A DNA stretch of 64,000 nt from Actinoplanes sandaracinus (GTDB taxonomy: Bacteria; Actinomycetota; Actinomycetes; Mycobacteriales; Micromonosporaceae). The notes beneath the pieces were generated by a model. It did not search any database. It was not told where the DNA came from and saw only the letters and a list, made by a program, of their open reading frames with translations. Made by a program: the position numbers and the translations under genes. Position 1 is the stretch's first letter, and the number at the start of each line of letters is the position of its first letter. Of the stretch, positions 8,040-15,973 are shown in pieces. The stretch is taken from the NCBI RefSeq assembly GCF_030009775.1, contig NZ_JASCTH010000030.1, forward strand, positions 1 to 64,000. The letters are read 5' to 3'.

Positions 8040-9560
8040 TCAGCCCCCCGCTTCGGCGAGAATCGTCAGGACCGCGGCCCGGTCCACTTTCTGGTTGAGA
8101 GTCAGTGGTATGTCGTCGATGACCTTCAGGCTGGTGGGCACCGCGTATCCCGGCAGTCGCCGGGTGAGGTGCTCCAGCAGATGGGCCTCCGCGAGGCCGG
8201 CGTCGCCGGTGGCCACCGCCACCAGCGCGCGAGATCCGTGCTCGCGGACGGCCGTGACGTACGCCGACGTCACCATGGGATGGTCGAGGATCGCGGCGGA
8301 GACCTCCGCGAGCTCGACCCGGTTTCCCCGAATCTTGACCTGGTCGTCTCTCCTGCCGATGAACAGGAGATCACCTGCCTCGTCTCGCCGGACGATGTCG
8401 CCGGTGCGGTACATGACCGTCCCCGGCTCGAACGGATTGTCGCCGAAGCCGCTCGGCCCCGGCCGCAGATACCCGGGCGCTACGCTTTTTCCGGAAAGGC
8501 AGAGCTCACCTTCGCCGCCGTCGCGCACCAGGGTGCCGTCGTCATTCACTACATATGCCCGCATGCCCGGGATCGGTACGCCGATCGGAACGGATCCGCC
8601 CCGATCTATTCTCGGGTCGAACGTATGGAACACACATCCGACGGTGGCTTCCGTAGGCCCGTACTCGTTGACGATATCGACGTCACCATTCAGCTGGGAG
8701 TGCACTTTAGCCGCGAGTTCGGCCGTCAGGTCCTCGCCCCCGACAATCAGGCGCCGAATGTGCTGCCGACCATCCAGAAGATGGGAGAGAAGGTACAGGT
8801 ACGACGGCGTTATCTTGATGACGGTGACCGCTTCGTCCGCCACAATCCGCTGTATCACCATGGGGTCGGCGACACCGTCGTAGACGCCGATGGACGCACC
8901 GGCGATCAGCGGCGGAAATATGCACGTCACGGTGAAGTCGAATGCAAGAGTAGTGTATAGAGCGATCCTGTCGTCTACGGACCGAATGTATCTGTCTCTC
9001 GCCCAGGTCACATAATTCGCGAGGTTTTCGTGTGTGATGCAGACACCCTTGGGTGGTCCCGTCGACCCTGAGGTGTAGAGGATGTAGGCGAGGTCTGTCG
9101 GGCCGACGGCCACCGTCTCGACAGGCTCGCCAGGGTCGGCCAGCACGCCCAGTCGCAGCCCGGCCAGTCCGAGCCGGCCAGCCAGTTCAGCATGCTCGGC
9201 GGAGTAGACGACCATGGTCGCCGCGCTGTCGTCGACGATGTATCTGACCCGGTCAACGGGATTTCTATGGTCGACCGGCACGTAGGCGGCGCCGAGCCGC
9301 AGCACGGCGAGCACCGAGGCCACCAGGTCGATCCCGTGGCTCACGGCCAGGCAGACGCGTGTGCCCGGCCGGCACCCGATCCCGCGCAGGGCGTGCGCTA
9401 TCTCGTCGACTCGCCGGCCCAGCCGGGCGTAGTCGTGCGGCCCGTCGCCGTCCCACACGGCGATGCGGTCGCGGTGCGCTGCGAGGCTTTCGTCGAACAG
9501 CGCGCAAAGATTCGCTTCCTGATGGCGATGGGACATATTCAGGTTGGCGCCAGTCAGCAT
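8040..9560 (-). CDS. Stand-alone NRPS adenylation domain, Asn/Asp-like code
   Basis: 506 residues, a complete A domain: A3 LYTSGSTGPPKGV (161-173), A5 NEYGPTEATVGC, A7 YRTGDIVRR, A8 GRRDDQVKIRGNRVEL and a terminal LNQKVD lysine motif. Hand alignment gives the specificity residues D-F-T-S-I-G-E-V-G-K. This shares seven of ten positions with the classical asparagine code D-L-T-K-L-G-E-V-G-K, so Asn, Asp or a derivative is my inference. I chose ATG 9560 because GGGGGAT stands seven bases upstream; the next ATG (9536) has no such site, and the longer frame runs into an AT-rich leader with a hairpin. First gene of the operon. It has no carrier of its own and presumably loads the carrier of the next gene. 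Confidence 0.9.
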   Translation of the reverse strand: MLTGANLNMSHRHQEANLCALFDESLAAHRDRIAVWDGDGPHDYARLGRRVDEIAHALRGIGCRPGTRVCLAVSHGIDLVASVLAVLRLGAAYVPVDHRNPVDRVRYIVDDSAATMVVYSAEHAELAGRLGLAGLRLGVLADPGEPVETVAVGPTDLAYILYTSGSTGPPKGVCITHENLANYVTWARDRYIRSVDDRIALYTTLAFDFTVTCIFPPLIAGASIGVYDGVADPMVIQRIVADEAVTVIKITPSYLYLLSHLLDGRQHIRRLIVGGEDLTAELAAKVHSQLNGDVDIVNEYGPTEATVGCVFHTFDPRIDRGGSVPIGVPIPGMRAYVVNDDGTLVRDGGEGELCLSGKSVAPGYLRPGPSGFGDNPFEPGTVMYRTGDIVRRDEAGDLLFIGRRDDQVKIRGNRVELAEVSAAILDHPMVTSAYVTAVREHGSRALVAVATGDAGLAEAHLLEHLTRRLPGYAVPTSLKVIDDIPLTLNQKVDRAAVLTILAEAGG

Positions 9561-9617
9561 CAAGATCCCCCGTGCCGCGTTTGCGAGTGGCGCACTCCTT
9601 TTGCGCCCACCATTCAT

Positions 9618-9643
9618 CAACGGAATGGCTTTGCATTCCGTTG
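9618..9643 (-). promoter_or_regulatory. Perfect inverted repeat in the leader of the NRPS operon
   Basis: CAACGGAATG (9618-9627) and CATTCCGTTG (9634-9643) are exact reverse complements separated by six bases. The repeat lies 58-83 bases upstream of the A-domain start, where the DNA is clearly more AT-rich than the genes. It could be a DNA operator or an RNA hairpin that modulates translation or early termination. No cluster-situated regulator is visible in the window. Confidence 0.5.
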
Positions 9644-9778
9644 GGCAGACGGAGACCAGGAGGGACGACTCGCCAAACGACCCCGACAACGGCCTGGAAC
9701 GTGCCAGACCGTCAACAATTCAAGAACACAATTTACGAACGCATATGCCTCAGCACTGACCTACCCCCGTGGGCCTCG

Positions 9779-9792
9779 TCATCGATCGATGA
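9779..9792. promoter_or_regulatory. 14-bp palindrome in the divergent intergenic region
   Basis: TCATCGATCGATGA is a perfect palindrome about 220 bases upstream of the NRPS operon and 47 bases upstream of a possible small plus-strand ORF. It may be a regulator binding site. Palindromes of this length can also occur by chance in a region this size. Confidence 0.25.
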
Positions 9793-9838
9793 TGGTATAC
9801 GTCGTGCCGATGGTGGCACATGTAGCCCGGAGATCACA

Positions 9839-10012
9839 ATGAGTACGTTCCGACTCGATGCCGATACCAACATCCAGATCTTTCCGGCTCGCGCGCGAAT
9901 CACGCGCGATCAACCTCACGACCTCTGCAAAGTAGTGGTACGGCTGGATCATCGGTTTGCTGTAGTCACGCCGGTATCTGGCGTTGCGGGGAAGAGCGCG
10001 GCCTCCGATTGA
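9839..10012 (+). CDS. Possible 57-residue hypothetical protein
   Basis: An ATG at 9839 with GGAG six bases upstream opens a 57-codon frame rich in charged residues (MSTFRLDADTNIQIF onwards), without a signal peptide or membrane segment. It is divergent from the NRPS operon. I recognise no family, and the codon use is only moderately like that of neighbouring genes. It may be a short real gene or a chance frame in an intergenic region. Confidence 0.3.
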   Translation: MSTFRLDADTNIQIFPARARITRDQPHDLCKVVVRLDHRFAVVTPVSGVAGKSAASD

Positions 10013-10351
10013 TCGTTCAGGTGTCTAGCAATATTTCGTCTCCAGATTCTTCATGATTGAGGCAAAGTTTCAGGTGGCGCGGGGCAGACCGGCCCAAGGC
10101 GATTGCGTTGTCTGAAGGCAGGCGCCTGAACTGGGGATTTGCGAGGTGAGTGGCCTCTGTGGAGAGAAAGTGGCGGGTGGTGTTGTTACGCGGATCAACA
10201 GGCCGCGCCGGCCGTCGTCCTCCGGATCACCGTCGGCGCCGACGCCGGCCAGCCAGATCCAGTCGTGAAACCGCGGCCCTTTCGCCCCGTCACCAACACT
10301 GCGCCGGGTCCACACGGCGGCGACCAAGGTTCCTTGCGGAGGCTTCGTAGT
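10013..10351. other. Intergenic stretch without a recognised gene
   Basis: About 340 bases between the possible small ORF and the membrane-protein gene. The first 60 bases are comparatively AT-rich. Frames crossing it are short or arginine-rich shadows. I see no RNA gene, hairpin or mobile-element end. Confidence 0.5.
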
Positions 10352-10717
10352 GTGACGCCCGTGAGGAATGATCATCTACGTCCGTCGCCCTTGCGTGGGC
10401 TGTGGTCGTTCAGTGTCGGCGGCTTGTTCCTGGCCGGCCTGATTCTGGTACTCGATCCGGCCACCGGGTTGGAGGAATGCCCCAACTACATCGGCCGCGG
10501 TAACGGTGACACCAGCGCCTTCCGTGACTCCTCCTGGGACCTGTATCTGCCGGTGCTCGCGTTTGTGTGGATCATGGCCACGATCGTGGAACAGGCTCTT
10601 CCGTTCGCCCGCGGCAGTCGGACCGACTCGACCGTCCGCGCTACGGCCGCGGTCAGCATGTCCATCATCGTTTCCTGCTGCGTACTCGGCCCGCTCATCT
10701 TCATGTGCCGCCGCTGA
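10352..10717 (+). CDS. Small membrane protein of unknown function
   Basis: 121 residues from a GTG at 10352 with GGAGG at 10338-10342, nine bases upstream. Three hydrophobic segments are visible, LWSFSVGGLFLAGLILVL, LYLPVLAFVWIMATIV and SMSIIVSCCVLGPLIF. Between the first two is an extracytoplasmic-looking loop containing one cysteine (EECPNYIGRGN). I recognise no family. The longer frame starting at 10139 lacks coding character and was not used. The gene stands alone. Confidence 0.6.
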   Translation: MTPVRNDHLRPSPLRGLWSFSVGGLFLAGLILVLDPATGLEECPNYIGRGNGDTSAFRDSSWDLYLPVLAFVWIMATIVEQALPFARGSRTDSTVRATAAVSMSIIVSCCVLGPLIFMCRR

Positions 10718-11080
10718 CGCCCCGGCCGGGAGACGCCGCGTGTGGCTCACCGCTGCAGCCGATGAGACGACTTAACAGTTCGTCGCGAACGTACGAGATC
10801 CGTTCTGACGACACGCGCCCATAGTGCTGAATACCTGCTGCCGAACGTCCTCAACTCGGCCACACGACATCTACGGCGTCGGCCCCCTCAGCTCTCTCGG
10901 GCACTCATGCAGGTGCGTGCGTTCACCGGCTCGTAGTACACACGAGTCCAGGTCGGCGGAGAGTTCACCCTCCCGTGTACCCGATGACGGGTGTCGCCCG
11001 TTCCGGGTCGCCCGAAGAACCGGGACCGATCTCGATGCCGCTTCCGTAGGCTCAGCGCCGATTTGTTGCGAGGGGGATCG
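10718..11080. other. Intergenic region upstream of the three-gene operon
   Basis: About 360 bases without a convincing gene. It must contain the promoter of the 11081-13400 operon, but I cannot pick a clear -35/-10 pair. Short frames here are arginine- and proline-rich shadows. Confidence 0.5.
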
Positions 11081-11659
11081 TTGGCCATCATCGAGCGGAC
11101 CGACGCCGATGCCGCGAGGTTGACCACCGATGTCCGGGAGCTGCTCCGGACCGACTGGCTGGGGCTGGCCGCGGCGTCACTGAACTCGACGAACCGGTTC
11201 GAGGCCACGCTGGCCGGACTCGGTTGGACACTGGTCGGCCTCGACCCGGAGCCAGCCGTGTGCCTGCCGACCGGGTCGGTCTACACGTTCGAGCGTGTGG
11301 AGGACTCGGTCAGCCATTGGGTGTGGGAGGCCGATGCCGCGACGCCGGCGGAGAACGAGGAACTGTTCGCGGTGGCCGGGCGGGCCTGGCAAACGTACGC
11401 CGACGCGGTCGTCGCCGCCGCCGGGCGGCCGGAGACGGTCACCGCCTGGGACGACCCGGATTTCCCGGTGCTGGAGCGCTGGGACGACCCGGAGATCCGA
11501 GTCATCGAGCGGGATCCGTTCCGGCTTGCCCGCTGGAGGCTGCCCGCCGTCGACCTGCTGCTGTGGGTCAACGTCTTCACCGGCACCGCCGCGATGCGCC
11601 GTGCCGGTGGTGTCGCGGTCGTCTCGGAGGTGCTGCTTCCCAGCGGGAGTCTGGGGTGA
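11081..11659 (+). CDS. Hypothetical protein, first gene of the TM-macro operon
   Basis: 192 residues from a TTG at 11081, chosen because GAGGGGG ends five bases before it. The product is acidic and soluble-looking, with tryptophan-rich stretches (YTFERVEDSVSHWVWEAD, VTAWDDPDFPVLERWDDP), no signal peptide and one weakly hydrophobic segment near the C-terminus (AVDLLLWVNVFTGTAAM). I recognise no family and see no TIR, nuclease or protease motif. Its stop overlaps the next start by four bases (GTGA), so it is translationally coupled to the next two genes. In that context it could be a sensor or regulator of the membrane effector-like third gene; that is inference. Confidence 0.7.
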   Translation: MAIIERTDADAARLTTDVRELLRTDWLGLAAASLNSTNRFEATLAGLGWTLVGLDPEPAVCLPTGSVYTFERVEDSVSHWVWEADAATPAENEELFAVAGRAWQTYADAVVAAAGRPETVTAWDDPDFPVLERWDDPEIRVIERDPFRLARWRLPAVDLLLWVNVFTGTAAMRRAGGVAVVSEVLLPSGSLG

Positions 11660-12534
11660 CCGATCTCGGTGACGACGAACGGCTGATCAGGGAAGCCCGG
11701 CGGCTGGCCGCAGAACGCCGGGCCGCGGCCCGGCAGACACGGGAGGCCGACGCGCTCGCTCGCAGCGTGGTCGAGGCGGCCGCCGGCAAGCCGGTCATCG
11801 AATACCTGCGTGAACGGGCCGACACGGCCGACCTGCGCACACCCGTCAACGGGACGCTGCTGTGGTCGCATGTGCATCAGGTGCGCCGCGGCGCGCCGGT
11901 CAGCAACCAGGACCTGGCAGCGGCCTTCGCCAGAGATCCACGCCGTTCCTCACCCGTGCCGCTGCCGATCCATCTGACCCCGGGTGGCGAGTGGTTCGCG
12001 AAAGTGCTGGACAATCCCGGTGTTCGGCGCAAGCTCGTCAGCCCTCGCGAGCGCGCGGAGCTGTGGCAGGTGTTGTCCCGGCGGTTCGCCGGGCAGGCGA
12101 GGGGACGTGTGCTGGTGTTCGCCGCCACGGCACACCCCAAGTCGTACCTCTACCGTCACGAACTGCCGCTCCTGCGCCGTAACCCCGCGGTCGGCCCGGG
12201 CCGGATCATGTTCGTCCACGCCGTCGGCAATTCCGCCGGCGGGACGGAGCGAGCGGCCACCGGAACGTCCTATCCACAAGCCCGGGTCCGGGCCGACCGC
12301 CGGATCCGGTCCGGCCAGCAGAGCCAAGCGGCGTACGTGGCCGCGAAGCGCCCTCCCCCGGCCAAGTCCAATCTCATCAAGGCGCTGCTGTGGTGTGTCG
12401 GTCTCTTCGTCATCGCGGACAACCCCCAAGAATTCGAACAACTGGTAACGACCTTGGGCGTCTGGTACATCGACTTTCTCGAATCGCAGGGCCCCAGGAT
12501 CGTCGACTTCCTCGAAGAATGGGATGCCAGATGA
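11656..12534 (+). CDS. Hypothetical protein, middle gene of the TM-macro operon
   Basis: 292 residues from GTG 11656, inside the four-base overlap with the preceding gene. Residues 8-45 form a charged, probably coiled-coil helix. Residues 60-190 look globular: TPVNGTLLWSHVHQVRRG, then RVLVFAATAHPKSYLYRHE, then GPGRIMFVHAVGN. A basic, Ser/Gly-rich linker follows (200-235), then a short hydrophobic segment, LIKALLWCVGLFVIA (240-254), and an acidic amphipathic tail. I recognise no family and no TIR fold. It ends in an ATGA overlap with the macro-domain gene. A membrane-tethered partner of that protein is plausible but unproven. Confidence 0.7.
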   Translation: MTDLGDDERLIREARRLAAERRAAARQTREADALARSVVEAAAGKPVIEYLRERADTADLRTPVNGTLLWSHVHQVRRGAPVSNQDLAAAFARDPRRSSPVPLPIHLTPGGEWFAKVLDNPGVRRKLVSPRERAELWQVLSRRFAGQARGRVLVFAATAHPKSYLYRHELPLLRRNPAVGPGRIMFVHAVGNSAGGTERAATGTSYPQARVRADRRIRSGQQSQAAYVAAKRPPPAKSNLIKALLWCVGLFVIADNPQEFEQLVTTLGVWYIDFLESQGPRIVDFLEEWDAR

Positions 12535-13400
12535 GCCTCGGGAGACGGCTGCGGCGCATCTTCACTTCGCGGCGCGGCATGATCGGACTCGCCGCGCACG
12601 CGCTCATCGCGTTCGGGCTCGTCGCGGCCGCCGTACAGCTCGTCGCACAGGTCTTCGCGACCAAGTTCCAGCAGCCGTTCGCCCTGACGCTCGCCGTCGT
12701 CGCGGGCTGTCTGCTGTGGGGTCTGGTCCGCGCGCTGCCCGGTCGGCGGGTTCACCGCGAATTCGGCCGGCCCGACATGACGGTCACCGTCAAGGCAGGT
12801 GACCTGCTCGATGAGGACGCACACATCGTCGTCGGTTTCACTGACACGTTCGACACCGACATCACCGACGACCTCGTCATCAACCGGCGCAGTGTCCAGG
12901 GGCAGGTCCTGCTCCGCCGTTACGGTGGCGACATGGGCCGGCTCGACGCGGAACTGGACGCGGCCCTGGCCACCACACCCGTGGTCGGCAAGGTCACCCG
13001 GTCGTCGAAACCGATAGGCAAACTGTCGCGCTATCCGATCGGTACGGTCGCGACGGTGGGCCCGCCGGAGCGTCGCGTCTTCGCCGTCGCTTACAGCCGG
13101 ATGGGCACCGATCTGGTGGCCCGGTCCGGGGTCGAGGACTTGTGGCATAGCCTGGCCCGGATCTGGGATGCGGCGTTCCGGCACGCCCAGCAGGGACGGG
13201 TCGCGATTCCACTGGTCGGCGCGGACCTGGCCCGGATCGACTGGCTCGATCGCGAGAGCCTGTTACGGATGGTCCTGCTGTCGTTCGTCGCCCGTTCCCG
13301 GCAGCAGTTGGTCTGCAGGGAACTCGTCATCGTGCTGCAACCGGACGACTTCGCGAGAATCGACCTGCTCGAACTCGACGCGTTCCTGCGAGCCCTGTAG
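12531..13400 (+). CDS. Two-TM protein with a macro-like (DUF6430/ThsA-II-like) domain
   Basis: 289 residues. Two transmembrane helices lie at about 17-40 and 48-69, followed by a cytosolic macro-like domain (about 83-285). Macro-type features are VKAGDLLDEDAHIVVGFTD (85-104, the ADP-ribose-binding loop region), YPIGTVATV, VFAVAYSRMG and VAIPLVGADLARI. This TM-TM-macro order is the layout described for ThsA effectors of type II Thoeris, where the macro domain binds a histidine-ADP-ribose signal and the TM part damages the membrane. That is family knowledge; here there is no TIR-domain ThsB next door, so the system name is not justified. The start is ATG 12531, overlapping the upstream stop (ATGA). 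Confidence 0.75.
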   Translation: MSLGRRLRRIFTSRRGMIGLAAHALIAFGLVAAAVQLVAQVFATKFQQPFALTLAVVAGCLLWGLVRALPGRRVHREFGRPDMTVTVKAGDLLDEDAHIVVGFTDTFDTDITDDLVINRRSVQGQVLLRRYGGDMGRLDAELDAALATTPVVGKVTRSSKPIGKLSRYPIGTVATVGPPERRVFAVAYSRMGTDLVARSGVEDLWHSLARIWDAAFRHAQQGRVAIPLVGADLARIDWLDRESLLRMVLLSFVARSRQQLVCRELVIVLQPDDFARIDLLELDAFLRAL

Positions 13401-13646
13401 GAGGCCCGCCCTCCCACGGTTCGCCCCGGTCTCGGGACAGCGTTATCGCGGTAGCTCAACAGCACAGCGCGAAGGACGTTCAGGTTGTTGACGGGTCGGG
13501 CTGAGATCATGCGGCCAGTGCTCGACCCGGATCAAGGCCGAGGATGTGCCCACCTGACAGCATGTGCCGTCCCGGCCGCCCTGATCCATTTTGTTGACGC
13601 TTTATTGACGGCGTCAGCGGGCACGCGAGCGCCCACCTGAAGGATC

Positions 13647-15224
13647 ATGGGTCGGGTGGATTCGACGTGGGGTCAGCTGTTGCTGGGGCTGGCGACGATC
13701 GTGGGGTTCTTCGCCGCGGTGGCTGCCGGTGTGGCACTGCTGATCTGGGCGCCGTTGGTGAGTCCGCCGAAGGCTCCGCGATGGGTGACCCGGCAGGGTG
13801 GTGCCGCGCTGCGGCGTGGGGTGTGGCGCCTGGCCGTGCAGGCAGGTGAACACCTGCGGGGTGTGCGGCTCCCGGCGCCGGTGACCCGGTGGGCCGGGCA
13901 GGTGGCGCGGCATCCGGCCCGGCTGGTGGTGCTCGGTTTCGCGGCGGCCGTCGTGGTGGGCTGGGGGCTGTTGCTGCTCCCGGCGGCCACCGAGACCGGG
14001 CGAGGCGCCGGAGCGATCACGGCCCTGTTCACCGCCACCTCAGCGGTGTGCGTGACCGGGCTGGTCATCGAGGACACCGGCGGCTACTGGTCGGGATTCG
14101 GCGAGGTGATCATCCTCGGGCTGATCCAGATCGGCGGGTTCGGCATCATGACCCTGGCGTCGCTGTTGGGGCTGTTGGTGGCCGGCCGGCTGCGGATGCG
14201 GCTGCAGTTGGGTACGCAGGCCGAGACCAAAACCATGGGTGTCGGCGACGTCCGCCAGGTGGTGCTCGGGGTGCTGCGGATCAGCCTGCTGGTGGAAGCC
14301 GTCGTGGCGGTGGTGCTGACCTGGCGGTTCGCCGACGGATACGGCGAATCGTGGGGCCGGGCAGCCTATCTCGGGCTGTTCCATGCGGTGTCGGCGTTCA
14401 ACAACGCCGGCTTCGGCCTGTACGCCGACAGCCTGATGCGGTTCGTCGGCGATCCGTTGATCTGCCTGCCGATCTGCGCGGCGATCGTCATCGGCGGCCT
14501 CGGCTTCCCGGTGCTGTTCGAACTGCGCCGGGCCTTGCGTACCCCGCAGCGGTGGTCGCTGCACACCAAGATCACTATGGGGATGACCGGTCTCCTGCTC
14601 GGCGGGGGCTGGCTGCTGATCACCTGGGCGGAATGGGCCAACACCGCCACCCTGGGCCGGCTCGGTTTCGCAGACAGGCTGCTGGCCGGGTTCACCACCG
14701 CGGTGATGCCCCGCACCGCCGGATTCAACAGCGTCGACCTGGCACAGACGCACGACGTCACCCTGTTGATCAACGACGTGTTGATGTTCATCGGCGGGGG
14801 CAGCGGCGGCACCGCCGGCGGGATCAAGGTCACCACCTTCGCGTTGCTGGGATTCGTGATCCTCGCCGAGATCCGCGGTGAGCCGAGCGTGCACGCGCTG
14901 GGCCGGCGACTGCCCGCCGGGATCCAGCGGCAAGCGTTGACAATCGCGCTGCTCAGCGTCGGCCTGGTGATGGCGTCCACACTGGCGCTGCTGGCGCTGA
15001 CGCCGTTCACCCTGAACCAGGTGTTGTTCGAGGTGACGTCCGCGTTCGCCACCGTCGGTATGACCACCGGCATCACCGCACAGGTGGGCACTGCGGGGCA
15101 CGTCATCCTCATCGCGTTGATGTTCATCGGCCGGCTGGGCCCGATCACCGCCGGAGCGGCGCTCGCGCTGCGGGAACGCACCCGCCGGTACGAACTACCT
15201 GAGGAGCGAACCATCGTTGGCTAG
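13647..15224 (+). CDS. TrkH/KtrB-family potassium uptake channel subunit
   Basis: 525 residues. The four pore loops with their selectivity-filter glycines are readable: TATSAVCVTGL, VSAFNNAGFG, VMPRTAGFNSV and TSAFATVGMTTG. The glycine-rich gating loop GGGSGGTAGGIKV is also present. An additional N-terminal hydrophobic segment (residues 10-35) and an arginine-rich cytosolic stretch precede the conserved core. The start is ATG 13647 with AAGGA just upstream. The gene overlaps the regulatory-subunit gene by eight bases, so the two are made together. The protein would carry K+ across the cytoplasmic membrane. Confidence 0.93.
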   Translation: MGRVDSTWGQLLLGLATIVGFFAAVAAGVALLIWAPLVSPPKAPRWVTRQGGAALRRGVWRLAVQAGEHLRGVRLPAPVTRWAGQVARHPARLVVLGFAAAVVVGWGLLLLPAATETGRGAGAITALFTATSAVCVTGLVIEDTGGYWSGFGEVIILGLIQIGGFGIMTLASLLGLLVAGRLRMRLQLGTQAETKTMGVGDVRQVVLGVLRISLLVEAVVAVVLTWRFADGYGESWGRAAYLGLFHAVSAFNNAGFGLYADSLMRFVGDPLICLPICAAIVIGGLGFPVLFELRRALRTPQRWSLHTKITMGMTGLLLGGGWLLITWAEWANTATLGRLGFADRLLAGFTTAVMPRTAGFNSVDLAQTHDVTLLINDVLMFIGGGSGGTAGGIKVTTFALLGFVILAEIRGEPSVHALGRRLPAGIQRQALTIALLSVGLVMASTLALLALTPFTLNQVLFEVTSAFATVGMTTGITAQVGTAGHVILIALMFIGRLGPITAGAALALRERTRRYELPEERTIVG

Positions 15225-15885
15225 GAAACCCGCTGCCGACGGCCGCATCGCCGTACTGGGCCTGGGCCGCTTCGGCGGCTCCCTCGCGTTGGAGCTCGTG
15301 CGCCAGGGCTGGGAGGTCATCGGCATCGACTCCGACCGGCGCCAGGTGCAGGCCTACGCCGACCTGCTCACCCACACCGCGGTCGCGGACACCACCGACG
15401 AGGAAGCCCTGCGCCAGCTCGGCGTGCACGACCTGACCAACGTCGTGGTCGGGATCGGCACCGACATCCAGGCCAGCATCATGACCACCTCCCTGCTGAC
15501 CGACCTGGGCGTGCCGCACATCCTGGCCAAGGCGCTGAGCCGGCAACACGCCACCATCCTGCGGCGCGTCGGCGCCCATCACGTGGTCCTTCCCGAGCAG
15601 GAGATGGGCGAACGCATCGCACATCTGGTCACCGGCCAGATCCTGAACTTCATCCAGTTCGACGACGACTACGTGCTCGCCAAGACCGTCGCACCCGAAG
15701 TGACGATCGACCGGACGCTGGCCGACGCCGAGCTGCGCGGCACCTATGGCGTGACCGTGGTGTCGATCAAACGGCCGGGCGAGCCGTTCACCTACACGAC
15801 AGCGGACACCAGGATCTACGCCGGTGACGTGCTCATCGTCGCGGGCGACGCCCGCAGCGTCCAGGCCTTTTCGAGTCTTACCTGA
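15217..15885 (+). CDS. KtrA/TrkA-type NAD-binding regulator of potassium uptake
   Basis: 222 residues. An RCK-N domain begins with the Rossmann motif IAVLGLGRFGGSLA (about 11-24) and the acidic ribose-binding IDSD at its second strand, followed by an RCK-C (TrkA-C) domain from about residue 140. One RCK-N plus one RCK-C is the KtrA size rather than the doubled TrkA. The start is TTG 15217, with GAGGAG eleven bases upstream, inside the 3' end of the channel gene. It binds the cytosolic face of the membrane subunit and gates it by nucleotide. Confidence 0.92.
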   Translation: MARKPAADGRIAVLGLGRFGGSLALELVRQGWEVIGIDSDRRQVQAYADLLTHTAVADTTDEEALRQLGVHDLTNVVVGIGTDIQASIMTTSLLTDLGVPHILAKALSRQHATILRRVGAHHVVLPEQEMGERIAHLVTGQILNFIQFDDDYVLAKTVAPEVTIDRTLADAELRGTYGVTVVSIKRPGEPFTYTTADTRIYAGDVLIVAGDARSVQAFSSLT

Positions 15886-15973
15886 CGGCGCCGGCCGAGC
15901 CTTCTCGGGGAAGCATGATCCCCGCCAGAAGGGCGGCGGACGGGGCATTCGTAGCGAGTACGGAAAGTGAGCA

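Noticed and set aside
11081..13400. Naming the operon a type II Thoeris system
   Set aside because: Only the effector-like TM-macro layout is seen. Neither upstream gene shows a TIR domain, so I kept a descriptive label.
15886..15973. c-di-AMP (ydaO) riboswitch before the potassium permease
   Set aside because: The gap is only 88 bases, and I see none of the expected paired elements.
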